Of a DNA stretch of 12,981 nucleotides, positions 1-7,205 are shown piece by piece. How positions within the stretch are numbered: the stretch's first letter is position 1; every line of letters starts with the position of its first letter. The position numbers and the translations under genes are program-made. This stretch comes from an uncultured Porphyromonas sp. (GTDB lineage: Bacteria > Bacteroidota > Bacteroidia > Bacteroidales > Porphyromonadaceae): positions 1 through 12,981 of the forward strand of contig CAMXXM010000013.1 of NCBI GenBank assembly GCA_947253195.1. The letters run 5' to 3'. A model generated the notes under the pieces. It ran no database searches. It had not been told where the DNA came from and worked only from the letters and a program-made list of their open reading frames with translations.

Positions 1-258
1 ATCTACTGCTACGACGAGCGGGAGCGCAATGAGGCGATAAAGAAGATCGGCAAGGGCGCCTCCGTCACCCGATTTAAGGGTCTCGGAGAGATCAAGCCGG
101 AGGAGTTTGGCAACTTCATCGGCGAGAATATGCGGCTCGACCCCGTGGTGATGAAGAAAGAGGACAATGTCTCGGAGCTGCTAAAATTCTACATGGGCAC
201 CAACAGCCGAGAGCGGCAGGACTTCATCGTAGACAACCTTGAGACCGACGACATCTAA
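1..258 (+). CDS. parE: DNA topoisomerase IV subunit B, C-terminal fragment (5' end outside window)
   Basis: The first 85 codons read without interruption to a TAA stop at 256-258 and form the C-terminal end of a type IIA topoisomerase B subunit. The visible signature is RFKGLGEI followed by a P-E-E-F segment and then MRLDPV, the conserved end of the TOPRIM and C-terminal region in GyrB and ParE. The tail (FYMGTNSRERQDFIVDNL) resembles Bacteroidetes ParE more than GyrB, which usually ends in an MGD-type motif; that choice rests on memory of the families. The enzyme would be the ATPase/TOPRIM half of topoisomerase IV, which decatenates daughter chromosomes. The ATPase domain and most of the TOPRIM domain lie upstream of the window. 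The stop overlaps the coaD start by one base (TAATG), so the two genes are probably co-transcribed and translationally coupled. Confidence 0.9.
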   Translation: MYCYDERERNEAIKKIGKGASVTRFKGLGEIKPEEFGNFIGENMRLDPVVMKKEDNVSELLKFYMGTNSRERQDFIVDNLETDDI

Positions 259-719
259 TGAGTAAGCCCCTCATCGGCGTCTTCGCCGGCTCCTTTGACC
301 CTTTCACGATAGGGCACGATGACCTCGTCCGCCGCGCCTTAGGTGTCGTCGATGAGCTGCACATCCTCGTGGGCGTCAATGTCGGCAAGCAGTACGACAC
401 GGCACCCGATGTGCGGGTGCAGCAGATTGCTGAGCTCTATCGCGATGAGCCGCGCATCACAGTCACCTCCTCCGAGGGGCTCACAGCCCACTACGCCCGG
501 CGGGTGGGTGCGACGATACTCATCCGCGGCATTCGCTCCGTGAGAGATATGGAGACAGAGCGAGAGATGGCGGAGACCAACCTCAGCCACTTCGGACTAG
601 ACACCCTCTTCTTCTTCACCCGCCCCGAGTTTGCCGCCATCTCCTCCCACCTCGTCCGGGAGCTCGCCCACTTCGGCGAGGATGTCACCCCCTACCTTCC
701 CAAGCGCGACGACCACTAA
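258..719 (+). CDS. coaD: Pantetheine-phosphate adenylyltransferase (CoaD)
   Basis: This enzyme transfers AMP from ATP to 4'-phosphopantetheine to make dephospho-CoA, the penultimate step of coenzyme A synthesis in the cytosol. The 153-residue protein opens with the nucleotidyltransferase motif GSFDPFTIGH, in which T17-x-G-H20 is the (T/H)xGH ATP-binding signature. The phosphopantetheine/ATP-binding segment LIRGIRSVRDME lies at about 88-99, followed by EREMAETN. The C-terminal ISSHLVRE motif at 128-135 matches the conserved ISS-x-x-VRE loop, and ED-V-x-x-YLP closes the protein. The length is normal for Bacteroidetes CoaD (about 150-160). The ATG at 258 overlaps the parE stop codon. The parE-coaD pairing is, as I recall it, common in Bacteroidales. 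No catalytic residue appears to be missing. Confidence 0.97.
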   Translation: MSKPLIGVFAGSFDPFTIGHDDLVRRALGVVDELHILVGVNVGKQYDTAPDVRVQQIAELYRDEPRITVTSSEGLTAHYARRVGATILIRGIRSVRDMETEREMAETNLSHFGLDTLFFFTRPEFAAISSHLVRELAHFGEDVTPYLPKRDDH

Positions 720-751
720 GTGACTTATTAGCCAATACAATAACCACAGTT

Positions 752-1429
752 ATGAAAACCTATCACCGTTTCGCCATCGCTCTGGCAGCCCTCCTCACAC
801 TCACCACTACGGGCGTAGCTCAGACACGAGAGGACTTCAGATCGCCCTCCTTTGAGCTCACCCTTACGCAGGGCGCAGGCCTAACCACACCTGATGCCTC
901 GCTCGCCTCGATCCGAAGAGCCGATGCAGAGGTCTACAGAGGTATGAGACCCATTATGGGGCTCTCCCTCGGCTACCGCCTCAGGGATCGTGCCACCACG
1001 ATAGGGCTTGAGTGGTCCAATATCTCTATGGAGGCAAGTCTCCAGGGTCATCCGCTCCTAAGCGAGGCTGCAGTGGACCTACTTGGGATCCATGTGGTGG
1101 ACTACCATCCCTTTGTTATGGATCGGATGGAGCTCTTCACCTACGCCACCTTGGGAGCAGCACACGCCTCCAATGCCTACACCACCCTTGCTGACTCCAA
1201 GGACTACGGCAAGGCACAGGCCTGGGGACTGGGGCTCAAGCTGGGCTGTGGTGTCAGGTACCGCTGCACCGCACACTCAGCCGTGGAGCTCAAGGGCGGT
1301 GCCATGGATGCCTACCTCTTCAAGTGGTCCGGTGACGAAGCGGTGATCCACCCGGAGGCTTACACGTACAATAGTAAGAATAACTACGGGCTCTTCTACG
1401 CCGCCCTCTCCTACAGCCTCCTCTTCTAA
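752..1429 (+). CDS. Predicted outer-membrane beta-barrel protein, function unknown
   Basis: This 225-residue protein starts with a clear type I signal peptide: positively charged MKTYHR, a hydrophobic core, and probable cleavage after VAQ at about residue 24. The mature part alternates polar and hydrophobic residues in short strands with many Gly and Tyr residues (for example MGLSLGYRL, IGLEWSNIS, WGLGLKLGCGVRY). It ends in LSYSLLF, with a terminal aromatic residue as expected for a BAM-assembled outer-membrane barrel. The size would suit an 8- to 10-strand barrel. I do not recognise a named family. It begins 33 bases after the coaD stop, so it could be the last gene of the parE-coaD unit or have its own promoter; no consensus promoter is visible in the short gap. 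Confidence 0.8.
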   Translation: MKTYHRFAIALAALLTLTTTGVAQTREDFRSPSFELTLTQGAGLTTPDASLASIRRADAEVYRGMRPIMGLSLGYRLRDRATTIGLEWSNISMEASLQGHPLLSEAAVDLLGIHVVDYHPFVMDRMELFTYATLGAAHASNAYTTLADSKDYGKAQAWGLGLKLGCGVRYRCTAHSAVELKGGAMDAYLFKWSGDEAVIHPEAYTYNSKNNYGLFYAALSYSLLF

Positions 1430-1490
1430 CGAGGCTACACTGCCGTTGTAATAAGTCGGCTATCGGTGTGTCGCCCGGTTCCCTTGTAAG

Positions 1491-1544
1491 GACATCCCCC
1501 CCTAACCGGTGGGGAATGTCTCGCAGACTGGACTCTTCCAGTCT
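1491..1544 (-). other. Two adjacent hairpins, candidate structured RNA or repeat element
   Basis: The first hairpin pairs 1491-1500 with 1511-1520 around a 10-base loop. Read as minus-strand RNA it is a continuous 10-bp stem with one G-U wobble (position 1496 with 1515). Read as plus-strand RNA the same position is a C-A mismatch, which favours the minus strand. The second hairpin pairs AGACTGGA (1525-1532) with TCCAGTCT (1537-1544) around a CTCT loop, a perfect 8-bp stem. Four bases separate the two. Neither is followed by a clear T-run, so they are poor terminators. Whether this is a small RNA, a dispersed repeat or chance cannot be decided from one copy. Confidence 0.4.
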
Positions 1545-1794
1545 CTTTAGGACCAAAAACATAGACTATCCGACACTCAATCCTCTAAGGGGCACGGAAT
1601 AGATCCCTGATGGTCTGCTCAAAACAGCTAATCTCTTTTTGTGAGTTACTTAATTCCGACTTAGACCTCTGCAAGAGATCTAATCACTAACTTATACCGA
1701 GAGATATATCAGAGTCAGCAGCGACAAGCAAATACCATAAGCGGTACCCAGGTCTACACCAAGTGTCAGGGGAGGTCACGATAGAGTATAAACT

Positions 1795-1828
1795 AATAGC
1801 GGTATTAGTCGAGACTAATACCGCTATT
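1795..1828. terminator. Perfect 16-bp inverted repeat, probable bidirectional terminator
   Basis: AATAGCGGTATTAGTC at 1795-1810 is exactly reverse-complementary to 1813-1828, with only GA between the arms. As RNA this folds to a 15-bp stem with a four-base loop. It lies between convergent transcripts, 75 bases past the stop of the minus-strand operon and 365 bases past the plus-strand barrel gene, so it more likely ends the minus-strand operon. The bases after the stem on the minus strand (AGTTTATA) are only moderately T-rich, so intrinsic termination is plausible but not certain. A protein-binding palindrome or mRNA-stabilising hairpin is the alternative. Confidence 0.5.
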
Positions 1829-1903
1829 TAGATGTGGCTCCGGTGCACAATCACCTTATGCTGAGAGCCGGGGTTGCTTAGTAGTGACCCCAGACTGTAG
1901 TGC

Positions 1904-2854
1904 TCAGAAGTGACAGTCTACAGATAGGGCGAGGTGATTGGACTCCCGCTGCTGCGGGGCAACTCTCCACGATAGACCTACGGAGGCAGTGCGGATCGGT
2001 TGGCAGCAGAGACCTCCGGTGAGGAAGTACCGGCCCGGCAGTATGGTGCCACCGAGCTGGAAGCTCATCACGTCCAGGAATGCTGCACCCAGTCCGACGC
2101 CGACGGCGTATTGCTTGGCAGAGGCGGGCCGGACAAGGTAGTCCCCCGTCACCGCAGCGAGCAGCGTCCACTCCGAGGTGAGCCCATAGCGCAGGTTACC
2201 GGCGAGAGTGACGGAGCCGGGCATGGAGTACTTGCCACTCTTCTTGCCGTAGAGTACCGCTCCACCGAGATTACGGAGAGAGGCTCCGAGGGTGTACCCG
2301 AGGGGTATAGAGGAGAGCCGGCTGCCGTAGGTGGCACCGAGCGACCCACCACCGGTGAGAGCGATCTTACCGATGTACGACTCGACGAAGTGTCCCACCA
2401 CGTAGGCTCTCCAGTGATTGTTGATGCGAAGGGCATAGCCGAGGTCGGCGGTGATGTCCATCGGGTGTATCTCACGACCATCCCCGCTCTCCGTTGACGT
2501 GAGGACACTTCCCCCGCCGAGGTAGCGGAAGCCTGCGATCAGGGCATGCTTGTCGCGAAATCTCCAGCTCCCGGTGACGGCGTTGTAAAATCCACTCCCC
2601 GACCACATCGAGTCATGTCCCGTACCGATGATGCCGGTGTAGGAGAGCGAGAAGCGCTCACTCCGGTCAAATACTGCCCCGGGTGCTGAGTAGATATAGT
2701 GCCCTCCGGAGAGGGTGCTACCGCCCGTCTGTCCCATGGCGGCAGAGAGTGCATCAGGATTTTGCGAGAGCACGGGCAGCGTCCCTGAGTCCTGGGCGGA
2801 TGCGGTGAGAGTGATCCCGGCGAGGAGGAGAGCAATGACGTATATTGGTTTCAT
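1904..2854 (-). CDS. PorV/PorQ-family outer-membrane protein
   Basis: This roughly 316-residue protein has a type I signal peptide (MKPIYVIALLLAG to about TASAQ). Early in the mature part is NPDALSAAMGQTG, which resembles the PDARS-x-x-MG motif near the start of PorV. The rest reads as a FadL-like barrel: many Gly/Tyr/Ser beta strands and a terminal Phe (VDCHF). PorV carries T9SS cargo to the PorU sortase, and PorQ is another T9SS outer-membrane component. This gene follows a subtilase bearing a T9SS sorting domain by 23 bases, so a role with that neighbour is plausible. I chose the ATG at 2854 because it gives a canonical charged signal-peptide start; an ATG at 2863 adds three residues. I do not call it porV itself: similarity is to the family, and the orthologue may be elsewhere. 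Confidence 0.75.
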   Translation of the reverse strand: MKPIYVIALLLAGITLTASAQDSGTLPVLSQNPDALSAAMGQTGGSTLSGGHYIYSAPGAVFDRSERFSLSYTGIIGTGHDSMWSGSGFYNAVTGSWRFRDKHALIAGFRYLGGGSVLTSTESGDGREIHPMDITADLGYALRINNHWRAYVVGHFVESYIGKIALTGGGSLGATYGSRLSSIPLGYTLGASLRNLGGAVLYGKKSGKYSMPGSVTLAGNLRYGLTSEWTLLAAVTGDYLVRPASAKQYAVGVGLGAAFLDVMSFQLGGTILPGRYFLTGGLCCQPIRTASVGLSWRVAPQQRESNHLALSVDCHF

Positions 2855-2877
2855 GATATACATAGGGTATGAGTCAA

Positions 2878-5628
2878 TTAGTACTTCACGAAGTATCGGG
2901 TATACTTCAGACCATTATTACCCTCCACCTGGAGCAGGTACTTGCCACCGGCGAGCTTGGAGAGATCCATCTTGTGGGTACTCCCCTCACCCGTGATGCC
3001 ACTGACAGCCTCCTTGTGGACTACCGACCCATTGCCGGCGATGACGGAGATGGTGGCGCTACCGATCTGTCCCGAGAGGACGACATTGAGGTCACCATAG
3101 GTCGGGATCGGGTATACATGGTAGACTATATCGTCAGCCACTGCCCGGATGCTGAGACTGACATAGAGCTCAGCACCCAGCTCATCGACAGCATGTATCT
3201 GCACCGTGGAGCTACCCTTGGAGAGTCCCCTGAGGGTGACCACACCATCATGCAGCTTCACCGCAACGACCTGATCCGCTGAGGAGGTGACGGCGTAGGT
3301 CAGCTTATGCCCATCGGGATCGGTGATGAAGTCTCCGAGAGAGATGGTCTGCTCACGCCCTATCGGGAGATAGGTGAGAGTGATCGGCTTGGAGAGCACG
3401 GGGGCGGAGTTGAGGTAAACCTCGTAGGAGATCTTCACCTCCGTCTCAGCGCCATACTGGTCCCTCACGACCACAGAGAAGTCGTGCTTCCCCACGGAGC
3501 CTCTTGCCGAGAGATCGACGAGGATCGTCTCCCCCTCTCTATTGGCTGAGATGCCGAGGAGATCGCCCTTCATGGTATAGGACCAGGTGTGACCCTCCGG
3601 GTCGGCTACTTTGAGGAGCAGCCGAGCTGTCTCACTGCCGGCGAGGCGGATCTCCTTAGGTCCCTCTACGGTCACCACGGGAGCGGCATTGTCGAGCGTA
3701 GAGGAGGAGAAGAAGGTGGGTGCTGCCTCATTGCCCCAGCGGTCTATCGCCACTATGGCATAGTGGTAGCTCTGATGGATCGAGAGGTTGTGGCTGGTAT
3801 AGGAGACCTTATCGCCCACATTATACTTCAGTCCAAAGACCTTGGTCGACTTCGCACTCTTGTAGGTAGAGGCGGTGAGGGGCTCCTTGTTGCTGTAGTA
3901 GATGACGTAGTAGCTTGCGGTACGGTCATCAGGGTCTGCCACGGCAGGGAAGGTAATGGTCAGGTCGGTATATCCCGGCTCTGCCTTTACGTCCTTGACC
4001 TGTGCGGGAGCCTTGGAGGTGTCGCTGTCGAGCGCACGAGCAGCGTCAAGGTATCCGGCACCGAGGATGCCCTCAAATCCCGGATTGTACTCATTGATGT
4101 CCGACGGGCGGAGGGCAGAGAGAAGGCGACGCTTACAGTCAGCATTCGTGAAGCCACGTCCGCCATACTTGGAGACGATCAGTCCGGTCACTCCACTGGC
4201 GTGAGGACAGGCCATCGAGGTCCCCTGCATAAATTCGTAGTAGCTCTGGACGGAAAGGATATTCCCCGTCTGCTCGTCCACCTTCTTCTGTATGGAGGTG
4301 CTGTAGATCTGTCCACCGGGATAGTGGAGATCACCACCGGGGCACATCAGGTTGATCCACTCACCACGATTGGTGTAGTACGCCTTCTTCCAGTCGGGAG
4401 CCATGGCGGAGATGGTCACCACCGGACCGTAAGCGGCCGGGTAGGACATATCGTCCGAGGACTCATTCCCGGCAGCAAAGAGTACCACCCCACCCTTCAT
4501 CGGGGAGTCGGGCAGCTGATTGCCATCGGCATCGCAGCCGGCGTAGTCGATGAAGTAGTCGATCGCAGCCTTGAGAGAGGGGGACATAAACTTGGAGCCA
4601 CCCCAGGAATTCTGCGCAATGACGGCGCCATGATTGGCAGCGTAGGCAAAGGCGCGCTCAAAGGCCTGCCCATTCTTTCGCCCAAAGGCATCGCAGACCA
4701 TGATCCGTACACCGGTGTCGGGACTGCCATTACCACCGGCGACACCGCAGACACCGATGCCATTATTATTCACCGCAGCGATCACACCCGCCACGTGCGT
4801 GCCGTGGGCGTCGTAAGCGATATTGGCATCCTCGTCGGCAAAGTTGTATCCGTGGATATCATCCTTGTACTCGCCCTGACCGGGATTGGGATTGACCCAG
4901 ATATTCTGAGCCAGGTCCTCATGCTCGTAGTAGACACCACCATCGATGACAGCGACGATGACGGAGGGGTCTCCGGTCTCCTGCTTCCACGCCTCAAAGA
5001 GGTTGAGATCAGCCCCCTTGAGCGACTTGAGTCCCGATCCCGTATTGTGGTAGTGCCACTGCTTGCGGAGGTAGGGGTCGTTGAAGGGCATAACATCCTT
5101 CTCGTCCCGCTCTGAGTCAAAGCTATAGGCTCGCAGGGGGAAGAATACCGGCTCATCCATCGTCCGATAGAGAGGCACCTGCTCCACCAGATCCACTCCG
5201 GGGAGATCAGCGACCTCAGACGCCGAGCGGAGTGTGGTACTCTCACCGGCACTCTCATCGAGGATAATGTCGTACCAGAGGTGGAGCCCCGCCCGGCGCA
5301 TACGCTTCTCATAGGCCGGCTCCATGATGAAGACCGGCCTCACCTCGCGAGCACCTATACTCCGGAGGAGATCACTCATGGGCGCATCACAGCTCCGGAG
5401 CGCAGGATCATCAGCACGGAGGGCACGGGTACCGATCTTGTCGGCCAGGTCGGGCGTCAGTCGGACGCGGACGAGACCGGGGACTGTCGCCCCCTGACCT
5501 GCCGGATCAACCTCGGCAGACTTCTCAGGCTCCTCGGGGTCAAGTGCCGTCCTGTCGGAGCAGGAGGCAAGGCCGAGTCCGAGGGCAATGAGGAGGGCTA
5601 AGAGCCCCATACTTGGCTTTTTTCTCAT
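2878..5628 (-). CDS. S8 family serine peptidase, lipoprotein with T9SS C-terminal sorting domain
   Basis: This 916-residue subtilase has, in order: a lipoprotein signal with lipobox LASC (Cys23); an inhibitor-like prodomain at about 50-160; the S8 catalytic domain at about 221-505; a fibronectin III-like domain (about 540-650); two Ig/cadherin-like domains (about 651-834); and a T9SS type A sorting domain from about 836 (YPIPTYGDLNV, then LAGGKYLLQV, ending YTRYFVKY). The catalytic residues are present: Asp229 in AVIDGG, His275 in HGTHVAG, oxyanion Asn388 in FAAGNES and Ser471 in GTSMACPHASG. It should be a surface protease. I chose the ATG at 5628 because it forms an ATGA overlap with the preceding stop and starts MRKK; an ATG at 5634 adds two residues. 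The PorV/PorQ-like gene follows by 23 bases. A lipobox together with a T9SS domain is unusual. Substrate unknown. Confidence 0.95.
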   Translation of the reverse strand: MRKKPSMGLLALLIALGLGLASCSDRTALDPEEPEKSAEVDPAGQGATVPGLVRVRLTPDLADKIGTRALRADDPALRSCDAPMSDLLRSIGAREVRPVFIMEPAYEKRMRRAGLHLWYDIILDESAGESTTLRSASEVADLPGVDLVEQVPLYRTMDEPVFFPLRAYSFDSERDEKDVMPFNDPYLRKQWHYHNTGSGLKSLKGADLNLFEAWKQETGDPSVIVAVIDGGVYYEHEDLAQNIWVNPNPGQGEYKDDIHGYNFADEDANIAYDAHGTHVAGVIAAVNNNGIGVCGVAGGNGSPDTGVRIMVCDAFGRKNGQAFERAFAYAANHGAVIAQNSWGGSKFMSPSLKAAIDYFIDYAGCDADGNQLPDSPMKGGVVLFAAGNESSDDMSYPAAYGPVVTISAMAPDWKKAYYTNRGEWINLMCPGGDLHYPGGQIYSTSIQKKVDEQTGNILSVQSYYEFMQGTSMACPHASGVTGLIVSKYGGRGFTNADCKRRLLSALRPSDINEYNPGFEGILGAGYLDAARALDSDTSKAPAQVKDVKAEPGYTDLTITFPAVADPDDRTASYYVIYYSNKEPLTASTYKSAKSTKVFGLKYNVGDKVSYTSHNLSIHQSYHYAIVAIDRWGNEAAPTFFSSSTLDNAAPVVTVEGPKEIRLAGSETARLLLKVADPEGHTWSYTMKGDLLGISANREGETILVDLSARGSVGKHDFSVVVRDQYGAETEVKISYEVYLNSAPVLSKPITLTYLPIGREQTISLGDFITDPDGHKLTYAVTSSADQVVAVKLHDGVVTLRGLSKGSSTVQIHAVDELGAELYVSLSIRAVADDIVYHVYPIPTYGDLNVVLSGQIGSATISVIAGNGSVVHKEAVSGITGEGSTHKMDLSKLAGGKYLLQVEGNNGLKYTRYFVKY

Positions 5629-7181
5629 TTCCATAGCTTCTTCATCTGAGTCATCTTATGGTCGAGAGCACTCATCTGCGTTTTGGAGGAGACGTAGGGC
5701 AGCATCATGACGACGAGCGACGGATCCTCCTCGCCCTCGAAGTGGGCAAATTGAGTCTTCATCTGGATCCCCTTGGTGTCATTGATGAAGACATCCATCT
5801 TACCGTCAGAGGTCTTGCCGTTGTACTTAAATCCGTCCTTCTCACAGAGGGCAAGGAACTCCTCGGTGATATTGAGTCGACCATTGTACTCCCAGTAGAC
5901 CAGATTGATATCAGACCACTCCTGGAAGGTAGCAAGCAGGGCTCCGACCTTCCCCTTGGAGGCATCCCAGCTGAGGAAGTAGTTGCGCGACTTGATCTGC
6001 TTGCTGCCGGGCACCTTGTACTCGTGGTAGCAGATGTTATGGGCATCATCATACGAGTCGCCTGCGGGGGTGTAGACACCGCCATTCTCCTGCTCGTATT
6101 TCTGGACCTCGCTGTAGTCGGCACCAAATTTGACGGGGATGTAGGGGATCTTGTCGAAGGTCTTGTATGCCTGCGGCTGCTTCGGGATGAAGATGTACTC
6201 GATATCGGGCTCGTAGGTGTGATCCTTGATGGAGGCTACGACGCGATTGCCGGGATTGAAGTAGCGTAGCTTGCCCTGCTTCTCCGTGAAGCCCTCAGCG
6301 AGGAGTGCGGAGTCGATGACATGCATCGCCTCCTTGGTGATCATCGTCTCTCCATCCTCATCAGTGGTCGTGTAGTCGGCGGCGATGTAAGCCTGTGCGG
6401 CAGTCATCACACCCTTGGTGGAGAAGGAGTAGACGATCTTACTCAGCATCGGGCTGGTGGTGGTGAAGGAGACAGAGCCGGTAAGGGTCTGATTGATCAT
6501 ACTCCTGCGCTCCATCTCGAAGTGGGAGATGAGGCTCATGGTGCCGTACTCAAAGTCAATGTAGGGCAGGAGGAAGAGGGACCACTCCTTCTGCTTCACA
6601 GGGACCGCTACGGCATCGGCCTCTCCCTCTACCTGGAAGATGATCTCGCTCTGACGCGCGCCGCCACTCTTATTGGCATCGGCGCGGAGGATCACCGCCT
6701 TCTTCCACGGGAGAGAGGTGACCCGGATCCAGTCGGTGGCTGAGGTGCAGGTCCAGCCCTCACCATTGACGCGGACACTGATGGTGACCTCGCTGTCCCA
6801 CGGCTCCAGTACGATCGCCTCGGGGACTGTGGTCACATCGAGAGCGTTGCCCTCCTGAGTCACCTTAAGGGCCTTGACTAAGTCTCCCGCCTGCACGAGC
6901 ACGACGGCATCACGCTGGCCGATCACCTTATTCTCATCATAGACCAGCTTGACGGACTTACCCTCAGGTACTGCGGTGATCCAGTCTCTATTGCTGATGG
7001 CGACGACGGACTCCTCATTGGTCTTCACGCTGACGACCAGCTCGCCCTTGTCCTTGGTGAGGCGTACTTCCGGCTTATCGAGCTCGAGCATGGTCGGCTC
7101 TTTCTCTAAGCTCTCAGGCGTACATCCGAAGCAGAGGAGTGCCGTGAGGAGCGATGCAAGTATATATAGTGATTTATTCAT
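5625..7181 (-). CDS. BACON-domain lipoprotein, second of a tandem paralogous pair
   Basis: This 518-residue protein has a lipoprotein signal peptide ending in CFGC (Cys20) followed by acidic residues (TPESLEKE), as often seen in surface-exposed Bacteroidetes lipoproteins. Two BACON-like beta-sandwich repeats follow: about 31-111, with RDWITAVPEG and ending KVTQEG, and about 118-198, with TDWIRVTS and ending VPVKQK. The rest (about 200-518) begins with WSLFLLPYIDFEYGT and matches the C-terminal part of the upstream paralogue in many places, such as EFLALCEKDGF and the TFDKIP segment. I do not recognise this C-terminal domain. BACON domains are usually linked to binding of glycans or mucins, but here no enzyme domain is attached. 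The gene starts 24 bases after the paralogue's stop, and its own stop overlaps the start of the subtilase gene, so the genes form one operon. Confidence 0.85.
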   Translation of the reverse strand: MNKSLYILASLLTALLCFGCTPESLEKEPTMLELDKPEVRLTKDKGELVVSVKTNEESVVAISNRDWITAVPEGKSVKLVYDENKVIGQRDAVVLVQAGDLVKALKVTQEGNALDVTTVPEAIVLEPWDSEVTISVRVNGEGWTCTSATDWIRVTSLPWKKAVILRADANKSGGARQSEIIFQVEGEADAVAVPVKQKEWSLFLLPYIDFEYGTMSLISHFEMERRSMINQTLTGSVSFTTTSPMLSKIVYSFSTKGVMTAAQAYIAADYTTTDEDGETMITKEAMHVIDSALLAEGFTEKQGKLRYFNPGNRVVASIKDHTYEPDIEYIFIPKQPQAYKTFDKIPYIPVKFGADYSEVQKYEQENGGVYTPAGDSYDDAHNICYHEYKVPGSKQIKSRNYFLSWDASKGKVGALLATFQEWSDINLVYWEYNGRLNITEEFLALCEKDGFKYNGKTSDGKMDVFINDTKGIQMKTQFAHFEGEEDPSLVVMMLPYVSSKTQMSALDHKMTQMKKLWK

Positions 7182-7205
7182 GATCTGATTGTGTCGTGTG
7201 GTGGT

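Larger units (their letters stand above)
1430..1903. other. Intergenic region between convergent genes; no credible gene
   Basis: The barrel gene ends at 1429 and the PorV/PorQ-like gene ends on the opposite strand at 1904. I see no tRNA or rRNA signature and no open frame with protein-like composition in the gap. The part next to the barrel gene carries two adjacent hairpins (1491-1544). The middle, about 1560-1790, is unremarkable and somewhat richer in A and T. The part near the PorV/PorQ-like gene holds a perfect inverted repeat (1795-1828) and shorter complementary arms around 1870-1919. A large share of the region therefore looks structured rather than coding. Confidence 0.7.

Noticed and set aside
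1470..1545. Possible tRNA, from a GGTTC-like sequence near 1477
   Set aside because: No acceptor stem, anticodon arm or T-loop consensus can be arranged around it; the local folds are two simple hairpins.
1320..1562. An 80-codon minus-strand frame across the end of the barrel gene and the gap
   Set aside because: Half is antisense to the barrel gene and ends in an Arg-rich, low-complexity stretch. The other half covers the two hairpins, which better explain it as structure.
3589..5115. A 508-codon open frame on the plus strand, antisense to the subtilase
   Set aside because: It lies wholly inside a gene whose catalytic motifs are all intact. Its translation is low in motif content and rich in Gly, Val, Asp and Arg runs typical of the opposite strand of a GC-rich gene.
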